Shown in pieces: positions 1 to 8,442 of a stretch of DNA of 64,000 nucleotides. Position numbers and translations under genes: made by a program. The stretch lies in NCBI GenBank assembly GCA_019623805.1, contig CP053680.1:1116001-1180000 (forward strand), in the 5' to 3' direction. The stretch is from Gammaproteobacteria bacterium (ex Lamellibrachia satsuma) (lineage in GTDB: Bacteria; Pseudomonadota; Gammaproteobacteria; Chromatiales; Chromatiaceae). Position 1 is the first letter of the stretch. Each line of letters begins with the position of its first letter. A model generated the notes under the pieces. That model was not told the DNA's origin, made no database searches, and saw only the letters and a program-made list of their open reading frames with translations.

Positions 1-61
1 ATGTTTAGTCAGGTTGTTCTGCACTCTATTCTCTTGAGGGATGCATGAGGGTAACTATCGG

Positions 62-1399
62 ATGAGCAGACTCAAACTCTTCATCAGCCATAGCTCACGT
101 CTCGATGACGTGGAGCAGGACCAGCTGGATGCAGACCACAACTGGCAGTTACTGAAAACAACCTGCAAGGCACTGAAAGATGCCTACGGTAAAAGCATCG
201 ATATTCTTGTCGACCAGGATGAAAAGGGCCTCTATCCAGGATGTGACTGGGAAAGACACCTCAATGAGTGGCTGGCCGAGTGCCATGCGGCAATCATCCT
301 TTTCTCAAAACGCGCCGCTGAGACCTCACAATGGGTAAAGAAAGAGGCCACCATTCTGACATGGCGAAGAGAGATTGAAAGTAATTTCACGCTGATCCCG
401 GTCATGTTGAAAGGGCAGGTAAAACAGGCAGATCTTGAACAGGATATCTGGAAGATCCTGCAGGTTGAAAAAAATCAATGCATACAGGATGCCGAAAACT
501 CTGACGACATTGTCGATGGCGTAAAATTGGCACTTGGCGCACTCGGCGCAGTTAAGACGGATTTCCCGCAAACCCCATTTGAACGAGTTGAGACCCTCGT
601 CACCAAACTCCTGAAAGAAGGAACCGACAAGCAAAACCTGACAGATGTCTGGAACAGCCTGGAGAAATGTGACATTAAACCTGAATGGAATCCGGATGAG
701 ATATCCCGGTTTTCCAATGCATTGGCACGATACATGTTGCGGGATTCGCAAACTTGTCTGCAGAACTTCTGGCACATCATCAACAAATTGAAACCCAACC
801 CGGATAAAGCGCGCGCAAAGGAACTACTCAAGGCAATTCGTGCACTCTGGGTGGATGCCAAGGCAGCAGGACTTATTCCCATATCCCGCAAACAACAGGG
901 AATGATCGCAATCAATGGCAATCTTTTGCTGGAAGTCTCGAAAGAGCTCAATACTAACCACTACACCCTCGACCGCTATCTGGAGCGCGCCTGGCCGGAA
1001 ACCGATGGGATAAGAACCATTCCAGTCACAAGCACCGATATTGACGAGATACAAAAAGAGATCAGAAAGGAGTTCGGCATGCAAAACACTCCGATTCCTC
1101 CGGAGATTGTGGATCAGTTAATCAATGACTATTCTGACCCTCTGTTCGTCTATCTGCATTGCTCGATAGAAAGTGGGGGCATACCCGATCCACGAGTATT
1201 AAACAAATTCTCCAAGCTTAGAGATACCTACGAAAAGCTGGTTTTTATCTTCGGTACGGGAGAAAAACTGCCTGAAGAGACAAATACAAAGATACTTACT
1301 ATCGCCCCGCCTCTGGACCTTACCCTGGAGGCCACGCAGTTTTTTTACGAAACACAGGCCAAAAAACTGCTGAATAAAAAATATGGAACCCCACCATGA
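62..1399 (+). CDS. TIR-domain protein, putative NAD-cleaving effector of a four-gene conflict system
   Basis: The N-terminal 140 residues form a TIR domain. They open with a beta strand and the FISHSS motif (residues 7-12), and later have SQWVKKEA (89-96), where Glu95 sits at the position of the catalytic glutamate of NAD-cleaving TIRs. Residues 170-445 are mostly helical and I recognise no family there; this part may sense or oligomerise. The start at 62 is chosen because the TIR fold begins at once; an in-frame ATG at 41 would add seven residues. The stop overlaps the next start (ATGA), so the gene is translationally coupled to a MoxR ATPase, a vWA-like protein and an FGE-domain protein. 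By analogy with other TIR conflict systems it would deplete NAD+ after activation. Domain call firm; activity and role inferred. Confidence 0.85.
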   Translation: MSRLKLFISHSSRLDDVEQDQLDADHNWQLLKTTCKALKDAYGKSIDILVDQDEKGLYPGCDWERHLNEWLAECHAAIILFSKRAAETSQWVKKEATILTWRREIESNFTLIPVMLKGQVKQADLEQDIWKILQVEKNQCIQDAENSDDIVDGVKLALGALGAVKTDFPQTPFERVETLVTKLLKEGTDKQNLTDVWNSLEKCDIKPEWNPDEISRFSNALARYMLRDSQTCLQNFWHIINKLKPNPDKARAKELLKAIRALWVDAKAAGLIPISRKQQGMIAINGNLLLEVSKELNTNHYTLDRYLERAWPETDGIRTIPVTSTDIDEIQKEIRKEFGMQNTPIPPEIVDQLINDYSDPLFVYLHCSIESGGIPDPRVLNKFSKLRDTYEKLVFIFGTGEKLPEETNTKILTIAPPLDLTLEATQFFYETQAKKLLNKKYGTPP

Positions 1400-2373
1400 A
1401 ATACGATCCCCGCAAATTCGATCTACCCGAAAATTATATCTTCGAAGGAGAGGGTGAAATCGAGCCTTATCTGTTTTCAGAAGATATCGCCATCGCGGTG
1501 GACGTTGCATTCGCCACCGAGCGCCCGCTTTTAGTCTCAGGCAAACCCGGCAGTGGAAAGAGCCGTCTGGCAGAAGCTGTTGCAGCGCTGAAGAAGTGGC
1601 ACTTTCTCAGTAAAACCATGACTTCCCGCACTCGTCTGGAGGAGCTCACCGTCGAACTGGACCACCTTCGGCGACTGCATGATGCCCACTCCGGCAACGG
1701 CGCTCAGAATGGCAAAAATTCAGCAATGAAACCGGACTGGGCCTACCACAACCCCGGCATCTTCTGGTGGGCGCTCAACCATGAATCGGCAAAATACCGT
1801 GGGGAGGGCCGTAAGGCAGAGACAGGAACAATGGGGCTGACCACCGACTTTCCCGGTACTTTCCGGGAACAGGAAAACAACACGCATCATACCGTGCTGT
1901 TGATCGATGAAATCGACAAGGCGGAACCCGACCTGCCGAATGACCTGCTGGAACCTTTGGACCGCAAAGCCTTCGGCCTGCCGGACGGCAGCAAAATCAT
2001 GGCTAAAGATGGGGTAAGCATCCTCACAATCATCACCACAAACGGCGAGCGTGAACTGCCGCAAGCCTTTCTCCGCCGCTGCGTCAGCCTGAAACTCGAG
2101 GAGCCGAAAAAGAGGGACCTGATCAGGATCGCCCGAAAGCACTACCCGAACGCCGATGAAGCACGCATCACGACGATTGCCGAAAAGATGGAAAAATTCC
2201 GTGGAGAGGCCAAAAAATCGTTCCGGCGACCACCCAGCACCAGTGAGTTTCTTGATGCTGTGCGGGTCTGCGAAGATCTGGAGATTGCCATCGATGATAG
2301 CAAAGACTCCGTCTGGAAAAAGGTTGAAAACAGCGTACTGCTCAAGAAATCCAATGATAACGATCAGGCATGA
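1396..2373 (+). CDS. MoxR-type AAA+ ATPase of the TIR/FGE system
   Basis: A 325-residue AAA+ ATPase. It has a Walker A (GKPGSGKS, about residues 49-56), a Walker B (LLIDEIDKAE, about 173-182) and a sensor-1/arginine-finger stretch (TTNGERELPQAFLRRC, about 215-230). Length and motif order fit the MoxR/dynein-related group, whose members usually remodel targets together with a vWA-domain partner; the next gene looks like a degenerate partner of that kind. It overlaps the TIR gene by four bases at its start and the next gene by four at its stop, so all are probably made in fixed ratio. The likely role is the NTP-driven switch between sensor and TIR effector. Family call solid; coupling to the effector inferred from the operon. 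Confidence 0.9.
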   Translation: MKYDPRKFDLPENYIFEGEGEIEPYLFSEDIAIAVDVAFATERPLLVSGKPGSGKSRLAEAVAALKKWHFLSKTMTSRTRLEELTVELDHLRRLHDAHSGNGAQNGKNSAMKPDWAYHNPGIFWWALNHESAKYRGEGRKAETGTMGLTTDFPGTFREQENNTHHTVLLIDEIDKAEPDLPNDLLEPLDRKAFGLPDGSKIMAKDGVSILTIITTNGERELPQAFLRRCVSLKLEEPKKRDLIRIARKHYPNADEARITTIAEKMEKFRGEAKKSFRRPPSTSEFLDAVRVCEDLEIAIDDSKDSVWKKVENSVLLKKSNDNDQA

Positions 2374-3407
2374 CTGACCCGAACGACCCCACTGAATCTC
2401 AACAACCGGCAGCACGCGGTGAGATTCACCTGGGTGACCTGCTGCTCGCCCTAAAAAATCTGCCCTGGAAAGATGACACCCAGGCAGCGGCAATTGCCCG
2501 TTCACTCGGTTTCTCATTGGAGGAACTGATCTCCAAAGAGATCACCCCCAACGCAATCTTCGACAACAGCCGCTTTTCCGAGCATCAAAAAACAGTTTCA
2601 CCATCGCAGAATCAGCCGCCCGGCATCGGTGTACCACCACAATCCAAGCCCCCCGTTAAACTGCCCTCCATGCCCTTCGACAGTCCGCTCAAACCACTAG
2701 AAGCGCGGGCTGCACCGCAAATAGTTGAAACACCCGCGTGGCTGAATGAAAACAACACAACGCTGAACAGAGACGAAACGCCCCCCGTTCCGCTCCACCG
2801 CAAGTCACTCTTCTCCGACAATACCAACCGGGGCATTCTCTCCGCTGCGCTTGCCACCCGCCGCCCCGGTTATCAGATCGACGTTTTCAGACTGATTTAC
2901 CACTTTGTTACCGGAAAAATCCCCCGCACCCTGCCGCGTCTGATGAGCAATACCCTGGAACGGGGCTGCCAACTGCTGCTCCACTACAGCGACGACATGG
3001 TGCCCTACTGGGAAGATCTGGCAGCACTCGCCACGCAAATAAATCATGTCATGGGTCAGGACCGGGTCGATCTCTACGAATTCAAGGGTCAGCCGGACAA
3101 TGCCAAAACCTGGATGCCGCCCAAAACCTTCAAACAGTGGCAGCCGGTCAGCGGCATCCCCATCCTGGTCGCGACCGGGTTGGGCATAGACGGCAGTAAA
3201 AGAGAGAATAACATCGCGGAAGAGTGGCTCTCCTTCATGCGCAAATGCGAAGCTGCCGAAGCACCGCTACTGCTGCTGATACCCTGGCAACGGCAATACT
3301 GGCCGGAGAATCTCGGCGACTACCCCTACCTGATCCACTGGAACCCCCATACCTCAGCAGCGATGATCCGCCGTCTCATCGGCCCCGGCCACGGGGTAAT
3401 ATCATGA
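2370..3407 (+). CDS. Degenerate vWA-like / SAV_2336-like protein partnering the MoxR ATPase
   Basis: 345 residues. Residues 1-150 are low in structure and rich in Pro, Gln and Ser (linker-like). Residues 190-340 look like a Rossmann/vWA-type fold: ERGCQLLLHYSDDM resembles a MIDAS strand with a broken DxSxS, and GIPILVATGLGI and LLLLIPW look like later core strands. The pattern reminds me of the SAV_2336-related proteins encoded beside MoxR ATPases and conflict-system sensors. MoxR ATPases classically work with vWA proteins, which supports the reading. ATGA overlaps on both sides tie it to its neighbours. The fold assignment rests on motif similarity only and needs a profile or structure search; the metal site looks non-canonical. 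Confidence 0.55.
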   Translation: MTDPNDPTESQQPAARGEIHLGDLLLALKNLPWKDDTQAAAIARSLGFSLEELISKEITPNAIFDNSRFSEHQKTVSPSQNQPPGIGVPPQSKPPVKLPSMPFDSPLKPLEARAAPQIVETPAWLNENNTTLNRDETPPVPLHRKSLFSDNTNRGILSAALATRRPGYQIDVFRLIYHFVTGKIPRTLPRLMSNTLERGCQLLLHYSDDMVPYWEDLAALATQINHVMGQDRVDLYEFKGQPDNAKTWMPPKTFKQWQPVSGIPILVATGLGIDGSKRENNIAEEWLSFMRKCEAAEAPLLLLIPWQRQYWPENLGDYPYLIHWNPHTSAAMIRRLIGPGHGVIS

Positions 3408-5797
3408 CCTGGCTGCAACCCACCGGCCATGAAGAGTATCTGCTGCAGCGGGCCGAGGAAACCGAGCCTGACGTAGTGGAACTGGCAAAACTCCTCTCGC
3501 TGGTCACGCTGGTGGAACCGTTGCTGCTGAGAAACGTGCGCCGCCACTTCCTCCCCTCTTCTGAAACCGAGACAGAATCGCGACTCTGGTTCAGCAACCT
3601 GGTTTCCGTTCGCAGCACCCGGGGTTTCATCCTCCACCAGGGCGTAGCACGTCTGCTTGCCGATGAGTTGTTGGAAAAAGAAAAAAAACGGTTTCAAAAA
3701 CTCTGGCGCTTCACACAGGATCACACCGCTCACTGGAAACCGTTGGAACGCCTTGAGCGCGACCTTCGCTGCTACACGGTGAAGGACGAGTTGGGTGAAG
3801 TACGCAAGAGATTACAGGACATCCTGCGTGACATCAGCAAGGAGCGGGATGAGGAAAAACGCCTCGACATGGCCCGTTGGGCCAAGAAGAACCTGCCACT
3901 GGTCGCAACTCATGAAAACGCGCTCGAGGAGAGCCACCTGCTAGCACAATACGCCGCCACCGCGCTGAGTGACACCGCAGACTGGTCGACCCTGAGCCAA
4001 CCGCAGAGCCTTCCGACATGGTTGAAAAACCAGCTGCCCGAACCCTTTGCAAACACAAAGATCAGCCTGCAACTCCACTTTGACGACAAGATACAAACAC
4101 TGGTACTCAACTGCCTCGAACCGACACTCGCGGATGCCACACTAGAACTGCAGGGACCACTTCCCGCACGGCTTCACATCCAACCAGAAGGACAAGCGGG
4201 CAAGTGGGAAGTTTTCAATATTGGCACCCGCATACGCCTGCCGGAACTCACCTCCCACATCTTAATCACCACCATCGACGGGCGGCAGTTTGAACTGGAC
4301 GTGGAGAAACAACTCAAGAGCGCCATCTCAAGGAAGGGACAATCATCCAAAATTATCTATCTGGCACACGTTGATGCCGACACTACAGTGGCAGAAAAAT
4401 TATCCGAATGGCTCGCTATGCAAAATATTCAGGTCGAGCCCCTACTGGAAAGACCTGGGGAGACCCCCATCGAAAGTGGTGAGAGCGCTCACAAAGTAAT
4501 CCGTCTCTGGAGCGAATCGGCAAGCCAAGCCTGGGGTTCCATCAAGCAGGATTTCTCTCTCTCTCTTGCCCAGGCCCTGCTGCTGCGCACCGGCAATGCA
4601 GCATTTCTCAGCGGCATGAACAAACCCCAAAACCTCATCGACATGCCCGACCTGCTGCAAGACTTGGGCAACAATAAAATCGCCGCAAAGCTAAAGGACA
4701 GACTCGATCAGTGGCTCAGTGGGGCTGATGAACCACAGAATGAAATCGGATCCACAGAGACCGGCACTCAATACAACGAAGAGATCCAGGCACTGCTCGA
4801 CGAGATCGACGATACTCTAACCCCGCCGAAGCGGCGACTTGAAATCGGCGACCTGCTGGCCAAACTTGGCGATCCCAGACCTGGTGTTGGCGTCTATGAG
4901 GCCACTATCAACATTCCGCCTGAAACAGAGAATACCAAGCCCAGGCAAAAAGCAGACTTCAACCCTGAAGTACAGAAACTGCTGGATGAACTGAATAACA
5001 TCGAAACACCGTCAGAGCGCCGCCTCAAAATCGGCGATGAACTAGCAGAGCTGAGTGATCCCCGCCCGGGTGTCGGACTGGATGACGACAATCTGCCCGA
5101 CATCGACTGGGTGGAGATACCGGCGGGAGAGTTTCTCTATGGCGAAGAGAAAGAGCGGCGCACCAGCGATCTTTTTTACATCAGTCGCTATCCAGTCACC
5201 AATGTCCAATACCGGGCATTCATCGTGGCAGGCGGGTATGAATCCGACAGGTGGTGGTACGATCTGGATAAGCCGCCGAAGCCAGAAAAATCCAAATGGG
5301 AGCACCACAATCGTCCCCGAACCAATGTGGACTGGTACGAAGCGATCGCCTTCAGCCGCTGGCTGGCAGAGATGCGGAATATGCCTATTCGTCTAGCCAC
5401 TGAAGCAGAGTGGGAGAAGGCGGCAAGGGGAAGCGATGGTCGGGCGTTCCCCTGGGGTGAGGAGTACATCAACGGCTATGCCAATGTGGATGAATCGTCA
5501 ATAAAAGGTAGATACTTAGAACAAACTACAATCGTGGGACTCTACCCACAGGGAGCATCTCCCTATGGGGTGATGGACATGACAGGCAATGTCTGGGAGT
5601 GGTGCCTAAACAAATACATCCAGCCGAACCTGATTGAGGCAGATAATAGCGGAGATGACCGCGTGCTGCGCGGCGGCTCATGGCTCTACGGACCGAACGA
5701 CGCACGTGCCGACTACCGGGGCAGGGGCCACCCTGTTTATCGTCTCTACATCCGGGGTTTTCGTTTGTTGCTACCTGCCCCCATATCGGGCCGCTGA
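3404..5797 (+). CDS. Large sensor-like protein ending in an FGE-sulfatase (C-type lectin fold) domain
   Basis: 797 residues. The start is the ATG overlapping the previous stop (ATGA); a longer reading from 3224 overlaps the upstream gene and is rejected. Residues 1-300 are helical and unrecognised. Residues 320-430 contain an alpha/beta stretch (IIYLAHVDADTTVAEKLSEW) that could be a degenerate TIR- or response-regulator-like unit. Two copies of a 35-40 residue motif with core RRLEIGDLLAKLGDPRPGVG follow. Residues 565-797 are an FGE-sulfatase/SUMF1-type domain (WVEIPAGEFLYGE, YPVTNVQYRAF, ATEAEWEKAARG, GNVWEWC, RVLRGGSW). The usual catalytic Cys pair of true formylglycine generators is not evident, so a binding role is more likely. 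The last 45 residues look hypervariable (separate entry). Probably the recognition component of the operon; ligand unknown. Confidence 0.8.
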   Translation: MTWLQPTGHEEYLLQRAEETEPDVVELAKLLSLVTLVEPLLLRNVRRHFLPSSETETESRLWFSNLVSVRSTRGFILHQGVARLLADELLEKEKKRFQKLWRFTQDHTAHWKPLERLERDLRCYTVKDELGEVRKRLQDILRDISKERDEEKRLDMARWAKKNLPLVATHENALEESHLLAQYAATALSDTADWSTLSQPQSLPTWLKNQLPEPFANTKISLQLHFDDKIQTLVLNCLEPTLADATLELQGPLPARLHIQPEGQAGKWEVFNIGTRIRLPELTSHILITTIDGRQFELDVEKQLKSAISRKGQSSKIIYLAHVDADTTVAEKLSEWLAMQNIQVEPLLERPGETPIESGESAHKVIRLWSESASQAWGSIKQDFSLSLAQALLLRTGNAAFLSGMNKPQNLIDMPDLLQDLGNNKIAAKLKDRLDQWLSGADEPQNEIGSTETGTQYNEEIQALLDEIDDTLTPPKRRLEIGDLLAKLGDPRPGVGVYEATINIPPETENTKPRQKADFNPEVQKLLDELNNIETPSERRLKIGDELAELSDPRPGVGLDDDNLPDIDWVEIPAGEFLYGEEKERRTSDLFYISRYPVTNVQYRAFIVAGGYESDRWWYDLDKPPKPEKSKWEHHNRPRTNVDWYEAIAFSRWLAEMRNMPIRLATEAEWEKAARGSDGRAFPWGEEYINGYANVDESSIKGRYLEQTTIVGLYPQGASPYGVMDMTGNVWEWCLNKYIQPNLIEADNSGDDRVLRGGSWLYGPNDARADYRGRGHPVYRLYIRGFRLLLPAPISGR
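5663..5797 (+). other. Variable-repeat-like 3' segment of the first FGE gene (possible DGR target)
   Basis: The C-terminal codons after RGGSW alternate fixed residues (P, ARA, R, R, P, R, GFR) with 15 sites that are diversified relative to the facing FGE gene or to the Asn-rich family consensus. Every one of the 15 codons ends in C or T (CTC, TAC, AAC, GAC, GAC, TAC, GGC, GGC, CAC, GTT, TAT, CGT, CTC, TAC, ATC), as expected if template AAC/AAT codons had their adenines replaced. Fixed Arg codons include CGG and AGG. This is the classical layout of a DGR variable repeat at the end of a C-type-lectin-fold gene. No template repeat or reverse transcriptase is in the window, so this is inference from codon pattern. 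Confidence 0.55.
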
Positions 5798-5825
5798 TAC
5801 CTGTCGCCAATAACCACCGCACTAA

Positions 5826-5850
5826 CCCCCTCTCCCTGAGGGAGAGGGGG
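5826..5850. terminator. Perfect hairpin between the two convergent FGE genes
   Basis: An 11-bp perfect stem (CCCCCTCTCCC / GGGAGAGGGGG) with a TGA loop lies 29 bases after the first FGE stop and about 80 after the second. The short T-rich stretch on the plus side (CTTTGTTTT) is not immediately adjacent. It may act as a bidirectional terminator. DGR variable repeats also often have a hairpin just downstream, so it could serve retrohoming instead. Confidence 0.5.
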
Positions 5851-5930
5851 CGCTTTGTTTTAGACTCGTCCATGTCTTATTTTCTGTCAGCTACTTACAG
5901 TAACAATAAAATTGTGACCATTTACAAGTA

Positions 5931-6072
5931 TCAGCGATTCAAAATAGAGGCCGACAGCAACAATCGAATCCCCCTACGATTAGCAATATTGGTTGGGTAG
6001 CGCCTACCACGGAGGGCGGCACGAGCAATGTCTGGACCATAGTTCCAGGCACCGCCACGCAGCACATAATCA
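5931..6072 (-). other. Variable-repeat-like 3' segment of the second FGE gene
   Basis: Aligned codon by codon with the other FGE gene, the fixed positions keep their residues while 11 of the 15 variable positions differ. All 15 variable codons here also end in C or T (AAC, TAT, GAC, ATT, GCC, CTC, GGT, CGC, TAC, ACC, AAT, ATT, GCT, AAT, CGT), consistent with AAC/AAT template codons. Third bases differ from the first gene at several sites, so the two were not copied recently from one identical template. Invariant codons are CCA, CGT, AGG and GGG. Confidence 0.5.
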
Positions 6073-6788
6073 TTTCCACTGCTGTCAGCATCGATCCGGA
6101 CCGAATGTTGATATTTATTCAGGCACCATTCCCAAACATTGCCCGCCATATCCTCTACACCATAGGGTGATGCGCCTTGAGGATAGAGCCCTACAGCAGA
6201 TGTCTGCTTCAAATACACACCATCTTCTAGACTTTCATCCACGTTAGCATAGCCGTTGATGTACTCCTCACCCCAGGGGAACGCCCGACCATCGCTTCCC
6301 CGCGCCGCTTTCTCCCACTCTTCTTCGTTGGGTAATCGAATCGACTGATTTAGCATCTCAGACAACCAGCGAGTGAAAGCAACCGCTTCATACCAGTTAA
6401 CATTGATACGGGGGCGATTGGCGTGCTTCCATCGGGATTCTTTCGGCACGGGCTTTTCCAGACCCTCCCACCATTCGTCCGATTTATAGCCATCCGTGTC
6501 AATGAAAGTCTGATACTGAGCATTGGTGACCGGATAGCGACTGATCTGAAAACTGTCCAGGTAACGCGTTTCTCTCTCTTCTCCATAGAGAAACTCTCCC
6601 GCCGGTATCTCCACCCAGTCGATGTCAGGCAGAAGGATAGTGGCTTTCTGCCCTGCCTTATCGAAATTGTTTTCAGTTGTCTCCACTATTTCCATGCCAC
6701 CATTGGACGTCACACGCTGTTGGGAATCAAGAGAGCTGCCGGATACGCTGCGCTTGATCCGGCCTACGTTCCTGTCGCCTGTCACCAT
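5931..6788 (-). CDS. Stand-alone FGE-sulfatase-domain protein, paralogue of the sensor C-terminus
   Basis: 285 residues. Residues 1-50 are a polar leader, then LPDIDWVEIPAGEFLYGEE starts an FGE-sulfatase domain that is strikingly similar to the last 230 residues of the convergent 797-residue protein. Shared motifs include YPVTNAQYQTF, EEEWEKAARG, FPWGEEYINGYANVDES, GNVWEWC and VLRGGAW. The two differ most in the final 30 residues, in the same interleaved pattern. It starts four bases after the stop of the broken antiporter and may be expressed from within or upstream of it. It could be a second interchangeable recognition protein for the neighbouring TIR/MoxR system, or a decoy copy. No signal peptide is seen. 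The enzymatic Cys pair of genuine FGE is not evident. Confidence 0.8.
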   Translation of the reverse strand: MVTGDRNVGRIKRSVSGSSLDSQQRVTSNGGMEIVETTENNFDKAGQKATILLPDIDWVEIPAGEFLYGEERETRYLDSFQISRYPVTNAQYQTFIDTDGYKSDEWWEGLEKPVPKESRWKHANRPRINVNWYEAVAFTRWLSEMLNQSIRLPNEEEWEKAARGSDGRAFPWGEEYINGYANVDESLEDGVYLKQTSAVGLYPQGASPYGVEDMAGNVWEWCLNKYQHSVRIDADSSGNDYVLRGGAWNYGPDIARAALRGRRYPTNIANRRGIRLLLSASILNR

Positions 6789-6792
6789 TTAT

Positions 6793-8231
6793 TTACTCAC
6801 ACATTTTGGATATTTTACCCAAGCTAGGCGCTTGTCTGCCCTGCCCCAGGGTGATCTTCAGCAACGGGGGCGTCACCAACGTCGTTGGTGATCACCATCA
6901 ACACCACTGCTGAAAACGTGGCGGAATCGATCACTTTCAGACTAATACCGATGGAGGCGAAAACCAGTCCCACCTCGCCTCTCGACAGCATGCCGACACC
7001 TACCGCCAATCGCTTGCGTCCCTTCTCCAAAACCCCCAGCCCGGAGACGATCTTGCCGATTATGGCCACTAGAATCAGGCCAGTGGAGAGCAGTAACACA
7101 TGCCAATCGAGGAAGGTTTCCAGTTTCACCTGTATCCCCATCAAGACAAAAAATATCGGCACCAGAATCGCCTCAAGCGGTGCAAAGAGCTCTTTGATGG
7201 AGTATTTGTGGCTCCGGTAATCACCCCAGGCCTTGAAGTGGCTGTCGAGCAGCAGCAGACCCGCAGCAAATGCCCCGACAATGGTGGCAAGACCCACCAG
7301 ATTTGCCAGCCAGACCAGAGCCATGACGAAGACGAAGGGAATAAAGAGTTTCGCTTCCAACACATTCAACTGGTACAGGAACTTGATGAGCAGCCGGATG
7401 ATGTAGGGTCCAAGATAGAGTACGCTGATGATGAACAGGGTGGCCAACAACATGATGCGGACGATCTCTTCCAGCTCGACGCTGCCGGTAACCACCATTC
7501 CGGAAACGATGGCCAACATCACCAGACCGAGTATATCGTCCATCACCGCAGCACCGACGATGATATGCCCTCACCGGAACGGCTCTGGCGCAGATCCTGC
7601 AGCACCCGTGCAGTAATGCCGATACTGGTGGCGCCCAGGGTCGCACCAAGAAACAGATGTTGTGCATGGGGCGCTTCCGGGATCAACATCCAGGTCACCA
7701 AAAAACCCAACCCAAAAGGAACCAGAACGCCGATGAAGGCGACCCGCAGGGAGTCGCCGCCCACCGAGCGCAACTCCGCCACACAGGTGTCCAGGCCGAC
7801 ATGGAACAGCAGGAATATGACGCCGTAACGTGAGAAGACATCCACCGCCTGAGCGACGGCAAGATACTCACTACCGTGGGGGCCACGAAGGATCTGCAGA
7901 AAAGATTCTCCGGCCTCAGGCCCCATCAATTTGTTGAGCGCCTCATCGACCGGTGTGCCGGACAAAATCAGTTTGGACAACTCGGTACAGCCGACTCCCT
8001 CTCGCAGGATCGCCATCAGGTCGAAACCGAGAAAGTAGAACAGATTACCCAGCAGCACGCCCATCACCAGCTCACCGAGCACAGAGGGTTGCTTCAGACG
8101 CCGGGCACCAAAACGCCCGAACAGCGCGGAGACAAGAATCAGGGTGACACCAAAGATAACCGGGGCGATGGGATCGCCATGGGAAACAATAGTGGATACG
8201 TCGGTAGCCTGATCCAGGCCCCGTCAACAAA
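6793..8231 (-). pseudogene. Frameshifted CPA2-family cation:proton antiporter
   Basis: The segments together give a KefB/CPA2-type antiporter membrane domain: GDPIAPVIFGVTL, then QPSVLGELVMGVLLGNL, FLLFHVGLDT, FLGATLGATSIGITARVL, GAAVMDDILGL, PLEAILVPIFFVLMG and MLSRGEVGLVFASIG. Two lesions are visible. Near 7550 the reading moves from ITARVLQDLRQSR to IIVGAAVMDD in another frame, a net change of one base. Near 6885 an extra base turns the expected VITTLVTPPLLKITLG ending into an unrelated tail. The expected N-terminal ATG also seems to be CTG at about 8217, in a frame open only from about 8231. Unless these are assembly errors, no functional antiporter is made. Its stop lies four bases before the second FGE gene. 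Confidence 0.75.
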
Positions 8232-8317
8232 ATCCTGTCAGGAAGAGATGTTTAATATAATTCTAGTCCGCTTTTCGACAGGATTTGTTTTATTGGGGTT
8301 ATGCGGATATTGCTGAT

Positions 8318-8366
8318 GAGTGTAGGCCCTATCCGCTACGCTTGATCGGGCCTACACTCGTTTTTT
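8318..8366 (+). terminator. Hairpin plus T-run downstream of the isc operon
   Basis: A 12-bp perfect stem (GAGTGTAGGCCC / GGGCCTACACTC, 8318-8329 and 8348-8359) with an 18-base loop is followed by G and six T on the plus strand. The arms resemble the GTAGG...CCTAC dispersed palindromes elsewhere in the window. The T-run suits plus-strand termination, although the nearest genes run on the minus strand, so it may simply be a repeat copy. Confidence 0.45.
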
Positions 8367-8442
8367 AGGTGCTGTATCATCGGCGTGGCGAAGCGCCGCT
8401 CCTGCGCTCTGGCTGAACATTAGTCGGACCAAGAAGGCGAAA

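Noticed and set aside
3224..3403. N-terminal extension of the large FGE protein
   Set aside because: It overlaps the upstream gene by 180 bases in another frame; the ATG in the ATGA overlap at 3404 matches the coupling of the other genes.
1..6800. A reverse transcriptase or Avd-type accessory gene of a DGR
   Set aside because: No frame in the window shows reverse-transcriptase motifs; the DGR claim therefore rests only on the variable segments.
7100..7828. Long plus-strand open frame opposite the antiporter
   Set aside because: It is the antisense shadow of the antiporter; its composition (Gln-, His- and Asp-rich) lacks any domain and the true strand shows clear membrane helices.
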